A DNA stretch of 64,000 nucleotides, from the NCBI GenBank assembly GCA_002293185.1, contig DBCS01000008.1, positions 224,234 to 288,233 of the forward strand, given 5' to 3'. Positions 9,418-18,099 of this stretch are shown here, in pieces. Both the position numbers and the translations under genes were made by a program. The notes under the pieces are model-generated. The model was not told the DNA's origin, ran no database searches, and saw only the letters and a program-made list of their open reading frames with translations. Numbering within the stretch: the first letter of the stretch is position 1; every line of letters begins with the position of its first letter. Source of the DNA: Flavobacteriales bacterium UBA952 (GTDB lineage: Bacteria > Bacteroidota > Bacteroidia > Flavobacteriales_D > Crocinitomicaceae).

Positions 9418-10547
9418 CGGTAATATTTTTGCCTTTCGGAGATGTAATAAACGATAGGCATGAGTATGCTATAGAATAAGTCCCATAAAGGAAAAAAGAA
9501 CATGAGTTTTTTTTCTTCTAATCGGTTTAAACAAGCACCCTGCAGCCACCATTTAATGGCAATAATGCCAAAAAATATACTCGTACTTATGGGCAAGTAA
9601 TTTAAATTCAAGCACAAAGCAACAAAAGAAATCCACATCAAAATCAGACTCAAGGGATAGATTCCTAACATTACTTTTTTAATAACGGGGTAGCGCGCAG
9701 AACTAATATGATATTTCGCTTTTTGTGCAAACCAGTTTGTCCAGGTCGAAGGAGCTGCAGAACGCACAAAAGAGGAGGGGTCGTCCACAATACTGGCTTT
9801 GGTATAGCGCAAGGCATCTTGCAAAAGCAGGTCGTCATCGCCTGGGCTGATGGCATAGTGTGATTTGAAGCCGTTGACCTTCTGAAAGAGTTGCTGGGTA
9901 TAGGCAATGTTGCGTCCACTGGCTTTAAATGGTTGGCCAGCCAGCGCATAGGCAAATGCATTTGCACCCATCCACGCGTTGTCATAGCGTACCAGCTTAT
10001 TTAAAAATCCTTTATTTTTCGTAAACGGACTATAGCCAATGACAAATTGATGGTCAGAAGAGCTGCCATCAATCATGTTTTTAAGCCATTGGTTACTCAA
10101 AGGCTGGCAATCGGCATCGGTAAGCACAAAAAATTCGTAGGTAGCGGCTTTGATGCCGAGCGTAATGGGTAATTTTTTGCCTGGTTTGAGGTGCGGGCTA
10201 CGCGAGATTTCAACAACTTTTAGTTGCGCAAATTGTTGGGCAAATGCAGTTAAAATCCAGTTACTATCGTCGATACTTTGATTATTGACGACAATAACCT
10301 CATAGTTTGGATAATCCTGACTTAGGATTACAGGGAGGTGTTCATAGAGATTGTCAGATTCGTTCCGGGCTGCGATTATCACGGAAATTGGAGGGTACTG
10401 CTGCCGATTTTCGGGTGCTTTTTGCTTCTTAAGCGCAAATCTTGCATAGAAATTGAACACATAAAAAAGTTGAATAGCACCAAATAGAATAGCGCTGATT
10501 AGCAAGTAGGCCCAGAAGTCGTTTTGAATGCTTGGCAAGTATGTCAT
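9411..10547 (-). CDS. Membrane-anchored family 2 glycosyltransferase
   Basis: About 378 residues. An N-terminal membrane segment (LLISAILFGAIQLFYVFNFY) is followed by a GT-A domain: ISVIIAARNESDNL, the nucleotide-sugar region NYEVIVVNNQS, the DxD-type metal site LTDADCQPL, and the acceptor motif ISPGDDDLLLQDA. Hydrophobic segments at the C-terminus suggest membrane anchoring. It probably adds a sugar to an envelope glycan or lipid; the substrate is unknown. The ATG at 10545-10547 is preferred over a TTG at 10559. It is divergent from tgt and overlaps the sigma-factor gene by seven bases. Confidence 0.88.
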   Translation of the reverse strand: MTYLPSIQNDFWAYLLISAILFGAIQLFYVFNFYARFALKKQKAPENRQQYPPISVIIAARNESDNLYEHLPVILSQDYPNYEVIVVNNQSIDDSNWILTAFAQQFAQLKVVEISRSPHLKPGKKLPITLGIKAATYEFFVLTDADCQPLSNQWLKNMIDGSSSDHQFVIGYSPFTKNKGFLNKLVRYDNAWMGANAFAYALAGQPFKASGRNIAYTQQLFQKVNGFKSHYAISPGDDDLLLQDALRYTKASIVDDPSSFVRSAAPSTWTNWFAQKAKYHISSARYPVIKKVMLGIYPLSLILMWISFVALCLNLNYLPISTSIFFGIIAIKWWLQGACLNRLEEKKLMFFFPLWDLFYSILMPIVYYISERQKYYRW

Positions 10548-10585
10548 CTCAGAGTACAAAGATGTCTACGGAAATTAAATACACG

Positions 10586-10593
10586 TATCTTTG
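10586..10593 (+). promoter_or_regulatory. Candidate -7 promoter box of tgt
   Basis: TATCTTTG matches the Bacteroidetes -7 consensus TAnnTTTG and ends 24 bases before the tgt ATG. I see no TTG at the usual distance upstream, so the match is partial. Confidence 0.4.
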
Positions 10594-10617
10594 TTCAAGG
10601 TATTTTTCAACATTGTT

Positions 10618-11748
10618 ATGCACTTTGACCTCTTAAAGACAGATTCTCAATCAAAAGCAAGACTAGGTCTGCTACACACCGACCACGGAACAATAGAAAC
10701 GCCAATTTTTATGCCTGTTGGTACGGTGGGCTCTGTAAAAGGAGTTCATCAGCAAGAGCTCCGAGACGACATCAATGCGCAAATCATTTTAGGCAATACC
10801 TATCATTTATTTTTACGTCCAGGTACGGATGTCTTGGAAGCAGCTGGTGGCTTACACCAATTCATTGGTTGGGAACGGCCAATATTGACGGATAGTGGCG
10901 GTTATCAAGTATATTCTCTTTCGGGGTCTCGTAAAATTCAGGAAGAAGGCGTAAAGTTTCAATCACACATCGATGGTAGCTACCATTTTTTTACCCCAGA
11001 ACGTGCCATAGAAATTCAACGGAGCATTGGTGCGGACATCATCATGGCCTTTGACGAATGTACACCATACCCTTGCGATTACGCATATGCCAAGCGATCC
11101 ATGCACCTCACACATCGGTGGTTGGGCCGCTGCTTCACAGCCATGGAACAAACCGCACCCAAATATGGATATGAGCAAGCACTTTTTCCTATTGTTCAGG
11201 GGAGCACTTACAAAGACCTCAGAGAAGAATCTGCACATGCTATTGCTTCCTTTGATGCTGTGGGCAATGCAATTGGTGGCTTATCTGTTGGTGAGCCCGA
11301 CGACGAACTCTATGAAATGACCGAACTCGTATGCGGCATTCTACCTACCGAAAAGCCGCGCTATCTAATGGGCGTCGGGACGCCTACCAACTTATTAGAG
11401 TCTATTGCTCTTGGGGTAGATATGTTTGATTGCGTGATGCCCAGCAGAAATGCACGGCACGGCTTATTGTATACCTGGGAAGGCACCATTAATATTAAAA
11501 ATGAAAAATGGGCCAAAGATTTCAGCCCTTTGGACCCGACTAGTAAGGTATGGGTAGACCAAGTATATACCAAAGCATATTTGCGCCATCTCATTAAAAC
11601 TGGAGAATACCTCGGTATTCAAATCGCCACTATTCATAACTTGGCTTTTTATCTTGAACTCATGCGCTTGGCCCGCGAGAAAATTGCGAGTGGTGACTTT
11701 GTAGCATGGAAAAATCAAGTTGTTACCAAACTCGGACAACGACGCTAA
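10618..11748 (+). CDS. tgt: tRNA-guanine transglycosylase (queuosine synthesis)
   Basis: About 376 residues. It exchanges guanine-34 of tRNAs Asp, Asn, His and Tyr for preQ1. The active-site pieces are present: ILTDSGGYQVYSL (catalytic-Asp region), DIIMAFDECTPYP, GGLSVGEP, and the RYLMGVGTP motif. The usual CxCxxC..H zinc motif of the C-terminal region is not evident: the expected stretch reads WAKDFSPLDPTSKVWVDQVYTKAYLRHL, without cysteines, as in some Bacteroidetes Tgt. The start is ATG 10618; an in-frame TTG at 10591 lies within the promoter box. The permease gene follows three bases later. queG, the last queuosine step, is at 51.3 kb. Confidence 0.93.
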   Translation: MHFDLLKTDSQSKARLGLLHTDHGTIETPIFMPVGTVGSVKGVHQQELRDDINAQIILGNTYHLFLRPGTDVLEAAGGLHQFIGWERPILTDSGGYQVYSLSGSRKIQEEGVKFQSHIDGSYHFFTPERAIEIQRSIGADIIMAFDECTPYPCDYAYAKRSMHLTHRWLGRCFTAMEQTAPKYGYEQALFPIVQGSTYKDLREESAHAIASFDAVGNAIGGLSVGEPDDELYEMTELVCGILPTEKPRYLMGVGTPTNLLESIALGVDMFDCVMPSRNARHGLLYTWEGTINIKNEKWAKDFSPLDPTSKVWVDQVYTKAYLRHLIKTGEYLGIQIATIHNLAFYLELMRLAREKIASGDFVAWKNQVVTKLGQRR

Positions 11749-11751
11749 AAG

Positions 11752-12828
11752 ATGCTTAAACGCATAGATCGATATATCATAAGGAAATTCTTGAGTACGT
11801 TTTTTTTCATGCTCGGACTCATCATGCTCTTTTCAGTGGTATTTGATATCTCCGAAAAGTTGAGCGAGTTTATTAGCAATAAAGCCCCGTTGCAAGAGAT
11901 TTTCTTTCGCTATTACGTCACGTTTATCTTCTATTACGGTAACACCTTTTCCTCGATGATCATTTTTTTATCCGTGATTTGGTTTACCGGAAAAATGGCG
12001 CAAAATACAGAAATCATCCCGATTTGGTTTTCTGGCAGACCTGTTGCGCGCTTCCTCAGGCCCTACTTTATAGGTGCTACCATACTCACAATTATGTCCT
12101 TGGTTCTCAATCACTTGATTGTTCCACGCACCAATAAAATAAGACTTGCATTCGAAGAGCGCTATTATCGAGATGTGCTCACCGTCAACAACTATCAAGC
12201 GGCATATCCTGGTAATGAACTGGTTTACTTTTCTAATTTTGCAGCTCAGGAACAACGCGTTAGTGATTTGACCATACAAAAATGGAGTAAAGACAACAAG
12301 CCTATTTATTTCTTGCGTGCACGTTTTGCAAAAAATAAACCCGGCACCAATCAATGGGAGCTCACTGATTATTACGAGAAGGATTACAAGTTTCCCAAAG
12401 CCAAGCTCATTCATGGTCGTCACAAAGACACCACCTTTGTATATCGCATTGAAGAGATGGCGCAACGAGATAACGCGGCACAGGCCTTAACCTATACAGA
12501 GCTTAAGGATGCAATTGAAAGAGAAAAATTGAAGGGTTCCAAACTGGTACCAGAATTTGAAATTGAATTGCATCAGCGAACCGCATTTCCATTTGCTACT
12601 TACATATTAACTATTATAGGGGTTTCAGTTGCCTCTCAGAAAAAAAGAGGTGGCCAGGGCATGAATATCGCCATAGGTTTGGCGTTTATCTTTGTTTATA
12701 TTTTTGCGATGAAAATGCTCACGGTAGCTGCAGTTAAAGTTGGTTTCCCAACCCTTTGGTCTGTTTGGTTACCCAACGCTATTTTTGCCCTAGTGGCCCT
12801 TCTTTTTTATCAGCGTTCCCAAAAGTAG
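11752..12828 (+). CDS. LptF/LptG (YjgP/YjgQ) family LPS export permease
   Basis: A 358-residue inner-membrane permease. It opens with the family signature LKRIDRYIIRKFLSTFFFML, has hydrophobic segments near 15-35, 55-80 and 100-115, a periplasmic beta-jellyroll region in the middle, and three C-terminal membrane segments from about residue 280. LptF/LptG form the transmembrane part of the LptB2FG ABC transporter that extracts LPS; lptC lies at 62.1 kb. Which of the two paralogues this is cannot be decided. It is cotranscribed with tgt. Its 3' end overlaps the convergent rnz by 50 bases. Confidence 0.92.
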   Translation: MLKRIDRYIIRKFLSTFFFMLGLIMLFSVVFDISEKLSEFISNKAPLQEIFFRYYVTFIFYYGNTFSSMIIFLSVIWFTGKMAQNTEIIPIWFSGRPVARFLRPYFIGATILTIMSLVLNHLIVPRTNKIRLAFEERYYRDVLTVNNYQAAYPGNELVYFSNFAAQEQRVSDLTIQKWSKDNKPIYFLRARFAKNKPGTNQWELTDYYEKDYKFPKAKLIHGRHKDTTFVYRIEEMAQRDNAAQALTYTELKDAIEREKLKGSKLVPEFEIELHQRTAFPFATYILTIIGVSVASQKKRGGQGMNIAIGLAFIFVYIFAMKMLTVAAVKVGFPTLWSVWLPNAIFALVALLFYQRSQK

Positions 12829-13747
12829 GCATCCACTTCCCGAGCACAATCTTTAAGCCATCTTCTGCGGCTGCTACGTTTAAGAATTCTTCTTGCGCTT
12901 CTAGTAAATGTTGCGTTGCGTCGTCATAGCGCGACGAAAAATGACCGAGTAATAGGTTCTTACATTGAGCTGCATGGGCTTGCTGAGCAGCTTGTCTGGC
13001 AGTCGAATGATAAGTAGTCTTGGCCCGCGTTAAGTGCAAATCTGTAAACGTAGCCTCGTGATACAATAAGTCAACGTTTTGTATGGCTTCCAAATAGATG
13101 GGGCTCGGTTTGGTATCGGAACAAAAAGCATAGCTATATACAGGCTGAGCGGGCAGGGTGTAATCTTTATAATTGTACTTTATATCATTTCTTTCAATGG
13201 AAATGCCTGATTTTAGTTTGGGTAGGTCTTCAATGGTTAAGCCTGCTGCAGAAATTGCCGCTTTATCGAGGTTGAGTAATTTAGGTTTTTCGTCGATTCG
13301 GTAGCCAATTGTTGGGATGCGATGCTTGAGGGCGAAGGCATAAATTTCGATGAGCCGGTCTTCGAAGATGAGCTGCTTGGCACCAGGGTCAAGGCTGTGA
13401 AAAGTAATGTCAAATTGCAAGGGGTGCCCTCCAGCAGCCAGCATGGCTCTCATGAGCGGTTCTAAACCGAGCGGACCAAATATTTGTAATTTTTTATTGC
13501 GACCAAGTAAATGCATGGTCGAAAGTAGGCCAGGCAAACCAAAGAAGTGATCGCCATGTAGATGCGATATGAGGATGTATTGTATTTTTTGGAGTTTAAG
13601 GCCGTATTTACGCAATTGTTGTTGGGTGCCCTCAGCGCAATCGATTAAAATGTGTCTTTCATTGCAATTGATATATTGTGAGGTGGCTTGTCTTTTGCTC
13701 GTAGGAAGCGCCGCACCAGAACCGAGTATGTTTAGTTCAAAACTCAC
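12779..13747 (-). CDS. rnz: Ribonuclease Z (tRNA 3' processing endonuclease)
   Basis: A 322-residue metallo-beta-lactamase-fold nuclease. The zinc motif SHLHGDHFFGLPG near residue 61 is intact, as are FCSDTKPS and the final metal histidine in LLLGHFSSRYDD. It trims the 3' trailer of tRNA precursors. Translation appears to start at GTG (13745-13747), sharing GTGA with the stop of the STAS gene upstream. The last 16 or so codons run antisense through the end of the permease gene. Confidence 0.93.
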   Translation of the reverse strand: MSFELNILGSGAALPTSKRQATSQYINCNERHILIDCAEGTQQQLRKYGLKLQKIQYILISHLHGDHFFGLPGLLSTMHLLGRNKKLQIFGPLGLEPLMRAMLAAGGHPLQFDITFHSLDPGAKQLIFEDRLIEIYAFALKHRIPTIGYRIDEKPKLLNLDKAAISAAGLTIEDLPKLKSGISIERNDIKYNYKDYTLPAQPVYSYAFCSDTKPSPIYLEAIQNVDLLYHEATFTDLHLTRAKTTYHSTARQAAQQAHAAQCKNLLLGHFSSRYDDATQHLLEAQEEFLNVAAAEDGLKIVLGKWMPTFGNADKKEGPLGQK

Positions 13748-14085
13748 TTTGCAAGCAAGTCTAAGGCGGCGTTGGTAGAATTTCCTATTGTAAGTACTTT
13801 ATCGAGCTGGGCAATTTCAATGAGTTTGCGAACGCTTGGTTGTAAGCCAGCCAGGGCAAATTTACCGTTGGTGTCTTTACAAAGCCGGTTGGCGATGAGT
13901 ACGGCAGATAAACCAGAGGAATCACAGTATTTGGTTTTACTCATGTCTAAGACAATGTAGTTGGTACCGACTTTATTGAGTTGTACAAAATGAGCTTTGA
14001 GCTCAGGAGCATTGCTGGCATCGAGTTTTTCAACTTCGGTACTGACTACTACAATTTGGCCCTGAGGGTCCAGAGAAAAATTCAT
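13744..14085 (-). CDS. STAS-domain protein (anti-sigma factor antagonist type)
   Basis: A 113-residue single STAS domain. The phosphorylatable serine of the SpoIIAA/RsbV family sits in YCDSSGLSAVLIANR near residue 57, after VLDMSKTK. Such proteins bind an anti-sigma kinase when unphosphorylated. No RsbW-type kinase or SpoIIE-type phosphatase gene is in the window, so its partner is unknown. It overlaps rnz by four bases. A TAnnTTTG box lies 14 bases upstream of its ATG. Confidence 0.88.
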   Translation of the reverse strand: MNFSLDPQGQIVVVSTEVEKLDASNAPELKAHFVQLNKVGTNYIVLDMSKTKYCDSSGLSAVLIANRLCKDTNGKFALAGLQPSVRKLIEIAQLDKVLTIGNSTNAALDLLAK

Positions 14086-14099
14086 GGCAAGGATTTGCT

Positions 14100-14107
14100 C
14101 AAAAATA
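14100..14107 (-). promoter_or_regulatory. Candidate -7 box upstream of the STAS gene
   Basis: On the minus strand this reads TATTTTTG, matching TAnnTTTG, in the short gap between pyrB and the STAS gene and 14 bases before its ATG. No clear TTG lies at the expected upstream distance. It could give the STAS-rnz pair its own transcript. Confidence 0.35.
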
Positions 14108-14113
14108 ACGAAT

Positions 14114-15043
14114 TTATCTTTCGATCTTGGCTGCGAGTAAATAAATTACCGCCATGCGAACTGCCACACCGTTTTCGACCTGATCGAGAATAATACTTTG
14201 TGCTGAGTCGGCAACGTCTGAGGTAATTTCTACACCTCGGTTGATAGGCCCGGGGTGCATAATGACAATTTCCTTAGATAAGGAGTCAAGCAAAGCTTTA
14301 TTTAGACCGAAAAGTTGAGCGTATTCCCGCAGAGACGGAAAATATTTGATTTCTTGACGTTCTAACTGGATGCGCAACATATTTGCGACATCGCACCATT
14401 CAAGGGCTTCTCTAAGGTGGTGAGAAACCTTTACACCAAGCTCATGTATATATTTTGGAATCAGTGTGCTCGGTCCGCAAACCATGACTTCGGCGCCTAG
14501 TTTTTGAAGACAATAGATGTTGCTAAGCGCCACTCTAGAGTGTAGGATATCTCCAACAATGACCACCTTTTTTCCTTCTACGGTTCCTAATTTTTCTTGA
14601 ATAGAAAAAGCATCTAGCAGTGCTTGGGTAGGGTGTTCGTGTGTGCCGTCTCCGGCATTTATAACTCTTGCTTTTATTTTTTCGGATAAAAATTTGGCTG
14701 CACCTGGGTTTGGATGTCGCATCACTACCATGTCAACTTTCATGGCAAGTATGTTATTGACTGTGTCAACGAGGGTTTCTCCCTTTTTAACCGATGAGCT
14801 TGCCGCGCTAAAATTTACGATGTCTGCTGAAAGTCTTTTTTGGGCGAGTTCAAAAGATAATCTTGTTCTGGTCGAGTTTTCAAAAAATACATTGGCAATA
14901 GTGATGTCTCTGAGCGAGGGTACTTTTTTAATGGGCCTATTGATCACTTCTTTGAAGCGCGAAGCTGTTTCGAGGATGAGTTCGATATCTTGACGCGTGA
15001 GGTCTACGATGCCAGTGAGGTTATCAACGCTGAGCTGCTTCAT
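14114..15043 (-). CDS. pyrB: Aspartate carbamoyltransferase catalytic subunit
   Basis: A 309-residue ATCase that makes carbamoyl-aspartate, the first committed step of pyrimidine synthesis. The carbamoyl-phosphate motif FFENSTRTRLSFE is at about residue 53, with HPTQALLDAFSI and the C-terminal MHPGPINRGVEI. The length is normal. No pyrI regulatory subunit is beside it. It overlaps pyrR upstream by 20 bases, so both are made from one message, consistent with pyrimidine control. Confidence 0.97.
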   Translation of the reverse strand: MKQLSVDNLTGIVDLTRQDIELILETASRFKEVINRPIKKVPSLRDITIANVFFENSTRTRLSFELAQKRLSADIVNFSAASSSVKKGETLVDTVNNILAMKVDMVVMRHPNPGAAKFLSEKIKARVINAGDGTHEHPTQALLDAFSIQEKLGTVEGKKVVIVGDILHSRVALSNIYCLQKLGAEVMVCGPSTLIPKYIHELGVKVSHHLREALEWCDVANMLRIQLERQEIKYFPSLREYAQLFGLNKALLDSLSKEIVIMHPGPINRGVEITSDVADSAQSIILDQVENGVAVRMAVIYLLAAKIER

Positions 15044-15584
15044 GTCCTTCTTTTGTGAATAATAAAATTTGATCTTGTCCTTCGATTTCTTTCCATTCTA
15101 CTGCTACACGTTCAGAAGCGAGTGTATCAACAGTTTTTCCTATGTAGTCTGCTTGTATGGGAAGGTCTCTACTAAAGCGCCTATCTATTAGGGCTAAAAG
15201 TTGAACCTGTGATGGCCGTCCGAACGTGAGTAGTGCATCTAGGCCAGCACGAATAGTACGCCCTGTAAATAATACATCGTCGATAAGAATGACGCGTTTG
15301 TTTTCTATAGAGAAATCAATATTTGTAATGCTTGGGAGTAAAGGTGTTTCTCTGCGGCGGAAGTCGTCGCGATGAAAAGTAATATCTAAGGTACCTGCTT
15401 GTATAGGAAGATCTAGAATTGATTCGAGTTGGGTTTTGAGTCGAGTTGTGACGTGAATACCTCTTGGTTGCAAGCCTATGAGCACTGAGTTCTCAAAGTT
15501 GCCGTGGGTCTCAATAAGTTCGTGGGAAAGCCGTTTAAGCGTCAGTTCGAGCTGGGTGGCATTGAGGATGACTTGCTTTTCCAT
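15024..15584 (-). CDS. pyrR: PyrR-type phosphoribosyltransferase (pyrimidine regulator / UPRTase)
   Basis: A 186-residue PRTase. The PRPP-binding loop is RVILIDDVLFTGRTIRAG near residue 95, preceded by LIGLQPRGIHV and TLDITFHRDDF, and followed by ALIDRRFSRDLPIQADYIGK, all PyrR hallmarks. In Firmicutes PyrR is an RNA-binding attenuator of pyr operons; here it overlaps pyrB by 20 bases. I see no attenuator hairpin with a T-run in the short upstream region, which is inside folC. Regulation here is therefore inference. Confidence 0.93.
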   Translation of the reverse strand: MEKQVILNATQLELTLKRLSHELIETHGNFENSVLIGLQPRGIHVTTRLKTQLESILDLPIQAGTLDITFHRDDFRRRETPLLPSITNIDFSIENKRVILIDDVLFTGRTIRAGLDALLTFGRPSQVQLLALIDRRFSRDLPIQADYIGKTVDTLASERVAVEWKEIEGQDQILLFTKEGHEAAQR

Positions 15585-15589
15585 TAAGG

Positions 15590-15597
15590 CAAAGATA
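15590..15597 (-). promoter_or_regulatory. Candidate -7 box of pyrR, five bases from its ATG
   Basis: TATCTTTG on the minus strand fits TAnnTTTG and ends five bases before the pyrR start codon, at the very end of folC. There is no TTG at 17-23 bases upstream, so it is a half-match. If used, the pyrR message would be almost leaderless. Confidence 0.4.
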
Positions 15598-15599
15598 CT

Positions 15600-16820
15600 T
15601 TAAAAAATCTTTTTTTCAGTAGATAGATCAGAGATTAAGAAAAAACTACCAGTAACCCATAGTAGGTCTTGGGTTTGCATTTGCTCTTGAATAGTATTGA
15701 TGGCGGTATCTATGTGGTCATAAATAGTAGCGATGCCAGTAGCTGCCCACTCTTCACGGTTTTTAGATCTGGGGTTCGAAAAAAGACAAGCGGAAACTTT
15801 GGCTTGTTTAGGAAAGAGCTTCAAAATTTCAAGGGCATCTTTATCCTTAGAGGCTCCGTAAATGATAAAAAGTTGCCCGCGGCATTCTTGTTCTATAATT
15901 GGAAGTGTGTGCTGAACTCCGGCAGGGTTGTGAGATACATCAATAATTATTTTTGGCTTTTGGCGGATTGTTTGTAAGCGCCCAAAGAAACCGGTGTTCT
16001 GGTAGAGATTTTTGAGAGCGGCTTGTTGAATTTCTTTGGAACATTTAAGTCCAATTTGATTCAATGCAACAATTGCCATTTGAAAGTTTTTCTTTTGATA
16101 CCCGGTGAGTGGCAGCTCATCAAAAGTCGAGGGGGTATCTTCACAAAAGTAAATTGGCGCAGCTAGATTGCTTGATATATGCTCAAAAATTGCATTGGTT
16201 GTGGGTGTTTGCTCACCGATTACTACAGGTGTCTGTTGTTTGATAATTCCGGCTTTTTCAAATGCAATTTTCTCGATGGTATCGCCGAGTAAATCTTGAT
16301 GATCCAAAGATATATTGGTGATTACACTTACGTTGGGTGTTAAGATATTAGTGGCGTCTAGTCTGCCGCCGAGACCGGTTTCTATGACCATGTAGTCACA
16401 GCCTTGGTCTCGAAAATGAGCCAAGGCCATGGCAAAAGTGAGCTCAAAGAAACTGGCATCTATGGTTGAATTCAATTGTTGAAAACGTACGCAAAAATTA
16501 ATGACGCTTTGCTGGTCAATCGGTTCACCATTTACGCGGATACGCTCCGAAAAATCATAGATATGTGGGGATGTAAAAAGCCCAACTTTACGACCTTTTT
16601 CGGATAACAAACTCGCACAGTAGGCTGCGGTGCTTCCTTTCCCATTCGTTCCGGCAATGTGTATGCTTGGAATTTGATGGGCATTGATCTGAAGGATGGC
16701 CAGTAATTCATTGACGCGTACTAAACCGGGTTTATAAGCCGCCGCACCTAGATTTTGATAAGCTGGAAAGCGTGAAAAAAGCCAATCTAAGCATTGCTCA
16801 TAGGCCATTGATGGATTCAT
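15600..16820 (-). CDS. folC: Folylpolyglutamate synthase / dihydrofolate synthase
   Basis: A 406-residue Mur-ligase family enzyme. The ATP loop GTNGKGSTAAYCASLL is near residue 58, then FTSPHIYDFSERIRVNG, ETGLGGRLDATN and SLDHQDLLGDTIEKIAFEKAGI, and in the C-terminal domain DVSHNPAG. It adds glutamate to dihydropteroate and/or folates. It sits between nhaD (three-base gap) and pyrR in a minus-strand series. Confidence 0.95.
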   Translation of the reverse strand: MNPSMAYEQCLDWLFSRFPAYQNLGAAAYKPGLVRVNELLAILQINAHQIPSIHIAGTNGKGSTAAYCASLLSEKGRKVGLFTSPHIYDFSERIRVNGEPIDQQSVINFCVRFQQLNSTIDASFFELTFAMALAHFRDQGCDYMVIETGLGGRLDATNILTPNVSVITNISLDHQDLLGDTIEKIAFEKAGIIKQQTPVVIGEQTPTTNAIFEHISSNLAAPIYFCEDTPSTFDELPLTGYQKKNFQMAIVALNQIGLKCSKEIQQAALKNLYQNTGFFGRLQTIRQKPKIIIDVSHNPAGVQHTLPIIEQECRGQLFIIYGASKDKDALEILKLFPKQAKVSACLFSNPRSKNREEWAATGIATIYDHIDTAINTIQEQMQTQDLLWVTGSFFLISDLSTEKKIF

Positions 16821-16823
16821 TAT

Positions 16824-18089
16824 TTAAAGCAGTAAAAAGGTGAGTACGCCTCCAATATAACCAACCAAAGCCAATAAAGAGAAGCTTTTAAGATACCAAC
16901 CAAAACTGATGTTTTCCATTCCCATTGCTACAACGCCAGCAGCCGAACCGATTATTAAGATAGATCCACCCGTACCAGCGGTGTAGGCAATAAAATGCCA
17001 GGCATCGGCATCCATGGTATCTTTAAACATGCCAATACTGGCCGCAACAAGCGGAACGTTGTCGATGACTGCTGATGAAACTCCTAAAAATACAATGTAG
17101 AGTTCTTTGGAGATTCCTGATGCCAATACGTTTTCGCCGAGTTTTTCGATCATGCCGAGTTCTTCCATTCCGGCTACGGTCATTAGGATACCCAAGAAAA
17201 ACAAAATGGAGGGCATTTCTATTTTGCTGAGTGCTTTGAGCGTTGGCCCAACGTGCCCACCATTATTGTGTTCGTCCAAGGAGCTAAGGTTCAATTGACG
17301 TTTGCTTGCGAGCTCTCCAATTACTGCAAAAAGGGCCAAGGAAAACATCATACCCATGTATGGAGGGAGGTGTGTTAGGGTTTTAAAAACGGGCACAAAA
17401 ATAATGAGCGCCAAACCACTAATTAAAATAAAACCTGAAATTCTACTTTTTTTAATAACCTTTCTTTCGGGCAATATTTGTTTAAATATGTTCAACTTCT
17501 TGGCAATGAGTAGTGGAATTGCCAAAGTGACTACTGCCGGAATAAAAATGTGTTCAATGAGTTTAATGGAACTTACTTTACCGGCAATCCATAACATTGT
17601 AGTAGTGACGTCTCCGATTGGCGACCACGCACCGCCGGCATTGGCAGCGATAATAACGAAGCCAACCATCCACATACGGAGTTCTTTGTCTGGAACCATT
17701 TTGCGTAGAATGGAAATGAGAACAATTGTTGCGGTGAGGTTATCAATAATGGCCGATAAAACAAAAGCTAAGACGGATATCACAAGAAGAAGTTGATAGG
17801 CAGTTTTAACTTTGATTAAGGATTGTACGCTCTTAAAGCCGTCGAAGTAGTCGATCATTTCAACGATGGCCATAGCCCCCATCAAAAAGATAAGTATTTC
17901 TGTCGTTTTGCCGAAATGATGCAATAGGTTGTCCCCCAATGCATGAGGGTCTGGTGTATTAAAGGCAATAAGTGCCCATGAGATGGTCATCATGAGCAAG
18001 GCAGGGATGAGCTTGTCTATTTTGAGTGCGTGTTCAAATGTGATGGCTGAGTAGCCAATGATAAAAATGAGGATCAGGGTAAGTTCCAT
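16824..18089 (-). CDS. nhaD: NhaD-type sodium:proton antiporter
   Basis: About 421 residues with ten or more hydrophobic segments. It belongs to the IT superfamily NhaD group, with IDNLTATIVLISIL near residue 115, AANAGGAWSPIGDVTTTMLW near 145, and a second half repeat SAVIDNVPLVAASIGMF. It expels Na+ in exchange for protons, typical of marine Bacteroidota. The ATG at 18087-18089 (MELTLILIFIIGY) is preferred to the TTG at 18107, which lies inside the preceding dehydrogenase gene. Confidence 0.93.
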   Translation of the reverse strand: MELTLILIFIIGYSAITFEHALKIDKLIPALLMMTISWALIAFNTPDPHALGDNLLHHFGKTTEILIFLMGAMAIVEMIDYFDGFKSVQSLIKVKTAYQLLLVISVLAFVLSAIIDNLTATIVLISILRKMVPDKELRMWMVGFVIIAANAGGAWSPIGDVTTTMLWIAGKVSSIKLIEHIFIPAVVTLAIPLLIAKKLNIFKQILPERKVIKKSRISGFILISGLALIIFVPVFKTLTHLPPYMGMMFSLALFAVIGELASKRQLNLSSLDEHNNGGHVGPTLKALSKIEMPSILFFLGILMTVAGMEELGMIEKLGENVLASGISKELYIVFLGVSSAVIDNVPLVAASIGMFKDTMDADAWHFIAYTAGTGGSILIIGSAAGVVAMGMENISFGWYLKSFSLLALVGYIGGVLTFLLL

Positions 18090-18099
18090 AGTTTTTTTG

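Noticed and set aside
11968..12465. Minus-strand open frame of about 165 codons inside the LptF/LptG permease gene
   Set aside because: Shadow of the confirmed permease; no recognisable domain.
12779..12828. Possible frameshift at the permease/rnz junction
   Set aside because: Both products keep their expected C-terminal motifs and lengths, so a true antisense overlap is simpler.
17302..17796. Plus-strand open frame of about 164 codons inside nhaD
   Set aside because: Low-complexity product rich in Ile/Met/Lys, as expected from the antisense of a membrane protein; no start context.
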